21,517 nucleotides of DNA from assembly GCA_028565635.1 (NCBI GenBank), contig JAOXYB010100382.1, forward strand, positions 1-21,517. The letters are read 5' to 3'. Numbering within the stretch: position 1 is the stretch's first letter; each line of letters opens with the position of its first letter. The stretch comes from Phoronis ovalis. Lineage: Eukaryota; Phoronida; Phoronidae. The notes under the pieces were generated by a model that was not told the DNA's origin, did not search any database, and saw nothing but the letters and a program-made list of their open reading frames with translations. A program made the translations under genes and the position numbers. This document shows, piece after piece, positions 18,467-21,517 of the stretch.

Positions 18467-21318
18467 CTGAAAAGATTAGAAATTTGATTAAAATTAAAAC
18501 AAAGTTTATTTTCTACAACCAATTTTTATAAAGTCTTAAGAAGTGGCGTGGAATTTTTTGTTACCATATGTAAGTAACACACAACTGTATCAAGTATATA
18601 TATTAATTGTTAACTAGATTATATAATTCTGAGCAAAAGTTTTCACAAATTCAAGGAGAGACTAGGTGTATACATCAGAGGGCATGACAACACTTTCAAT
18701 AACATAATTTCAATATTTGAAACAAATATTAATAAGACTAGTATATATAGTGAAGTTTGCCAAGTACCTGAATCTGTGGTGCCCACGTGGTAGGATTTCT
18801 TTCTATGGTGGCAGCATGTGGTACATACACATTATGTACAGTCTGTGGTCTAGGCCTAATCTCATTAATAACTCCCCGAGAGGACACTAGATGGTTGTAA
18901 CCAGTATTAGTACAGTTGTTGATTGTCGGTTTCATGACTTGCATCTGTCCAGATATAGCATTAGGATTACTAACTAATTGTGTATTGTGTCCAGAGGCAA
19001 TAGTTGTATTATTTAAATAACCATTGTATCCTGATGCAAAGTTCGAACCATTACCAGCTTGCGTTTGACCCTGAGTCACAACTGAGTTCATAGAATTAGT
19101 TGAACCATACTGTAATCCATTGGAATACCTGTACGTGGATGTAATACCATTTCCACTACCGACAGGCCCTGATCGCGCTGTTGCAATACCTGTTATTCCC
19201 ATTTTTGGTTTACTTATCACTAGCTTATGATCCGCTGGCTGTAACAGAGGCACTGAAGTGGGTAAAACATAGACCCTTGAGTCTGGTGTTGGATTTCCAG
19301 GGTAGTAAAACTGGGGAGGATATCCTCCATATTGAACTGTTGGTACACTTGGTATAGTATGTGCATCAGTCCTTGGAATTATGTTTTCATAAATATGTTC
19401 ATAGTCATGTTCCTTTTCTGCTTCTATTTTGTTACTGGCACCTAAAGCCTGTGTCTCATTCACTGTTTGCAATACTGTATTTTTGGCACTGTGTGTTGAT
19501 GCTCGACTGCTGTGGCTACTGCCACTTCCAGTTCGTTTAAATCCTTGCACATTGCCATTGGCAGATGCATTTAATCCTTGCGACGAAATACTGGTACTTG
19601 GAGAATTTCCATTACTACCACTAGGTTGTATCGTTTTAGGGTCATATAAACGAGGTGGCAGTGGTGGACCCATAAGTGGTGCATCAGCACGAGTTATACT
19701 CCGCCCCGATTCACTGGTAGTTGGCGAATGATGAGTATCTGCAAGAATAAAAAAACAATCATAGTTAAAATCTTACTTTATACATTGCATACTTGGTAAT
19801 GAAATCGCATGTAAGAGCAAATTGTGAAAATAACAGAAGCAGCTATGGATATATGTGCTGTACATCTACTCATATGCAAAAGAGCACAGGTGATTTCGCT
19901 TACTGCTGTTTGTTGGCGACGAATTTCTGTCACAATGGTTTTGTTCACCAGAATTTGTGGATTCTCTGGAAGCTCGTCCTTCATCGACAGGAACATCTCC
20001 ATCTCCATCATCTATAAGAATAAACAAATGCTGTGATCAGTAGACTGGCATTTTATAATATTAATGTAACTTAGTCAAAGCTGAATCCTATAGTTTTGCT
20101 ACAGAGAGTTCTCAATCTTATTGCAAGACTTTCGCCAATACTTTCTGAATTTTTTCTAGAAGAGGTAACATGGTCACTTGACCTCAAAAGACTATCTTAA
20201 AAGTCTTGATGAAAGTCTTGTGATAAGACTGAAGATAAGACTAAAAAAAATGCAGAATTTAGCTTTGACTAAATTTTATTTATATTAACATTTTACTGAA
20301 TTTTACTGAACATTCATTCTGACATTTATACAGAACTGCAACATTACGCCTAGAACTGCAACATTACGCCTCTACAACACATATGACCAACTGAGTGTGA
20401 GGAAATAGTAATTTTTCTATACAGAAATTTAATTTAAGGACTATAAGGTACACAGATCAAGGACTTATTAGTATAATTAGATGCTCCACATCAAATTTAT
20501 TGCTTCATGTTGTGGCACAAAAACAGGCTTTTTGTGAGGTTCATTTTCATGCGCAACAGTCTTGACATTGAGCCTTCTCCTAATACAACCAAAGGGTGTT
20601 GTTAAAAACATACTTTTAATGCAGTAGGATGCAAGATAATAATTACCTTCACTATCATCAAAGCTGACACACATTTTATCGCTTACAATGCCCGATGTAG
20701 TGTTACTACTTGTATTACTGATAACTGAAGTTCGATTATCTCCAGGACACTTCTTCTGCAATGTGCTATAACCATGGAGAGTTAAACTTCCACGTATTAA
20801 TGATTGTTCCTGCTCCCATGCTAAATCAGAACTGTCTGTATATATGTAGGATTCATGATAACGCTTACGATCTGAAACATTTACATAAAAGTTATACATA
20901 CTGAAGGCTAAATATAAATAGAGACACATAGAGATTAATATTTAAAATTTAGGTTGTCAAGGAACAATTGGTACAAAATGTCACCTGTTGTGTTATCTAC
21001 CTAATGTCTGCTTTAGTGAGGTTAATGATGGTGTTAATCTTTGTTATTAAACTCCTAGCATGTATGAAAATGCATGAAATTTCTCTTCTTTTGGCACCAT
21101 TCTAACTATAAAATCAGTAAAAGGCTTGACACAATTAGTACAATACCTTCAATTTCAAAGTTTTGTATCTCTGCTAACTTTGGCTGCATAGCCATCTGTA
21201 TCATATGAGTATTCCTACACAAAGCCAGTAGATATTTTGAGCGGTCATCACTTCCTGTGTAGTAAGTAAACTTCCTTCCCTCAGGACTTCCGACAGAACG
21301 AATCTCAAATTTCTTTTT
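17828..21318 (-). CDS. FRMD6: FRMD6/Expanded-family FERM protein, 3' part (5 exons, ~704 aa)
   Basis: Exons in transcription order: 21318-21147, 20871-20647, 20011-19904, 19738-18768 and 18466-17828, all in frame (2115 nt with stop TGA). The visible part opens in the last third of a FERM domain: KKFEIRSVGSPEGRKFTYYT then SDDRSKYLLALCRNTH and MAMQPKLAEI. Remembered human FRMD6 has [33 protein letters not shown] and NLQPVLRHI at this place, followed by YRESYI (here YHESYI). Family role: FRMD6 (Willin) and fly Expanded are cortical FERM scaffolds upstream of Hippo signalling. The rest is long, Ser/Asn/Gln/Gly-rich and probably disordered. The total length must exceed human FRMD6 (622 aa) and tends toward fly Expanded. 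The 5' part lies beyond 21517. FRMD1 is a close paralogue, so the assignment is to the family. Confidence 0.85.
18768..19738 (-). CDS. FRMD6: FRMD6-like long disordered exon (324 aa)
   Basis: Acceptor is attcttgcag and donor is CAG|gtactt. The exon is Ser/Asn/Gly/Gln/Tyr-rich. It contains a proline motif PPLPPR (fits class II SH3 ligands), a Tyr cluster DYEHIYENI (YENI fits the Grb2-SH2 pYxN consensus) and YPPQFYYPG. I found no strict PPxY motif, the Yorkie/YAP WW ligand typical of fly Expanded, in any of the five exons. Confidence 0.88.
19904..20011 (-). CDS. FRMD6: FRMD6-like small acidic exon
   Basis: Acceptor is attcttatag and donor is GCA|gtaagc. The phase requires the reading DDGDGDVPVDEGRASRESTN followed by SGEQNHCDRNSSPTNS. 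A longer open frame in another phase across the same bases is a shadow. The exon length (108) is a multiple of three, so it is skippable in frame. Confidence 0.8.
20071..20272. mobile_element. Short MITE-like element in FRMD6-like intron
   Basis: The left end TTAGTCAAAGCTGAATCC and the reverse complement of the right end, TTAGTCAAAGCTAAATTC, form terminal inverted repeats about 202 bases apart. The interior carries repeated AGTCTTGAT/AAGACT words. No coding capacity. Confidence 0.6.
20331..20370. repeat. 20-bp tandem duplication
   Basis: AGAACTGCAACATTACGCC is repeated directly twice at a 20-base step. A 10-base doublet TTTTACTGAA sits just before, at about 20291-20310. Both are intronic. 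Confidence 0.85.
20647..20871 (-). CDS. FRMD6: FRMD6-like exon after the FERM domain
   Basis: Acceptor is aatgtttcag and donor is GAAG|gtaatt. It encodes KRYHESYIYTDSSDLAWEQE and later TSVISNTSSNTTSGIVSDK. Human FRMD6 has KKQYRESYI and Ser-rich HTSGVES segments in the same order, so the link region is conserved beyond the FERM fold. Confidence 0.88.
21147..21318 (-). CDS. FRMD6: FRMD6-like exon: FERM C-lobe end
   Basis: Acceptor (minus) is gttgtatag and donor is GAAG|gtattg. It encodes 57 residues including FEIRSVG, TYYTGSDDRSKYLLALC and MAMQPKLAEIQNFEIE. This is the end of the PH-like F3 lobe and its closing helix. YYTG...RS..LL is the FRMD6/Expanded signature that sets it apart from EPB41, PTPN14/21 and FRMD4 types. 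Confidence 0.9.
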
Positions 21319-21517
21319 CTATACAACAGAAAACAAAAGCCATAATAAGACACAACAGATGCTAAGTTTAGTTAAAAGACAAAGCAAGCAATGCAAAAAG
21401 CCAACAAAACCATCACTTAAATAGAATTTTAATTCCTAAGTACGGTAATTCTTCTCAAATTCGTACAAAAATAAAATAATTATTTTTTTTAATTTTGGGG
21501 GGTGTACGAAATTTGGG

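Noticed and set aside
18229-18531. 100-codon plus frame
   Set aside because: Antisense to the FRMD6-like terminal exon and its intron.
19429-19731. 100-codon plus-strand frame
   Set aside because: Antisense shadow of the long FRMD6-like exon, whose frame fits splice phases on both sides.
19778-20011. 77-codon minus frame starting MMEMEM
   Set aside because: Overlaps the small acidic FRMD6-like exon in the wrong phase; only the DDGDGDVP frame joins both neighbours.

Overview
The window is AT-rich animal nuclear DNA with split genes, GT-AG introns (one GC-AG), long A/T-rich introns and many short non-autonomous transposon remnants. Two recognisable genes are both metazoan. The interspersed repeats end in CCCGGGG...TACTC and include a GGGGTATGTTTT-type tandem. 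They look to me like repeats of marine invertebrate deuterostomes, and a hemichordate is my best guess. That taxonomic call is a weak inference.

Layout. 1-5700 is intergenic and holds a patchwork of repeats: two inverted copies of a CCCGGGG-ended element, one nested with an 8-bp target duplication in a TCGCTGCTCGC repeat; two MITE-like inverted-repeat elements; a GGGGTATG tandem; and a broken THAP zinc-finger relic read in three frames. 5775-15514 is a complete plus-strand gene that I rebuild as 11 coding exons (763 residues). It is homologous to SPATA7, the photoreceptor connecting-cilium and spermatogenesis protein. Its C-terminal exon carries two repeat blocks (3 x 21 residues and 4 x 9 residues) and is reached through a GC-AG intron. 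Intron 6 holds a ~945-bp fold-back element. 15515-17827 is a convergent 3' region. 17828-21318 (minus strand) is the 3' part of a FERM-domain gene of the FRMD6/Expanded family: five exons and about 704 residues. It starts inside the FERM C-lobe and continues past the right edge.

The two genes meet tail to tail. SPATA7 works at the ciliary transition zone. FRMD6/Expanded proteins work at the cell cortex upstream of Hippo signalling. No shared function is shown by the sequence. From memory, human SPATA7 is also tail to tail with a FERM protein (PTPN21) and FRMD6 lies on the same human chromosome, so the arrangement deserves a synteny check. I see no tRNA, rRNA, CRISPR array, prokaryotic-style operon, or clear evidence of a wholly new system. 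The most unusual points are the GC/GT tandem donor that decides the SPATA7 C-terminus, the new-looking repeat blocks it encodes, the three-frame THAP relic touching a MITE, and the nested element with its target-site duplication.
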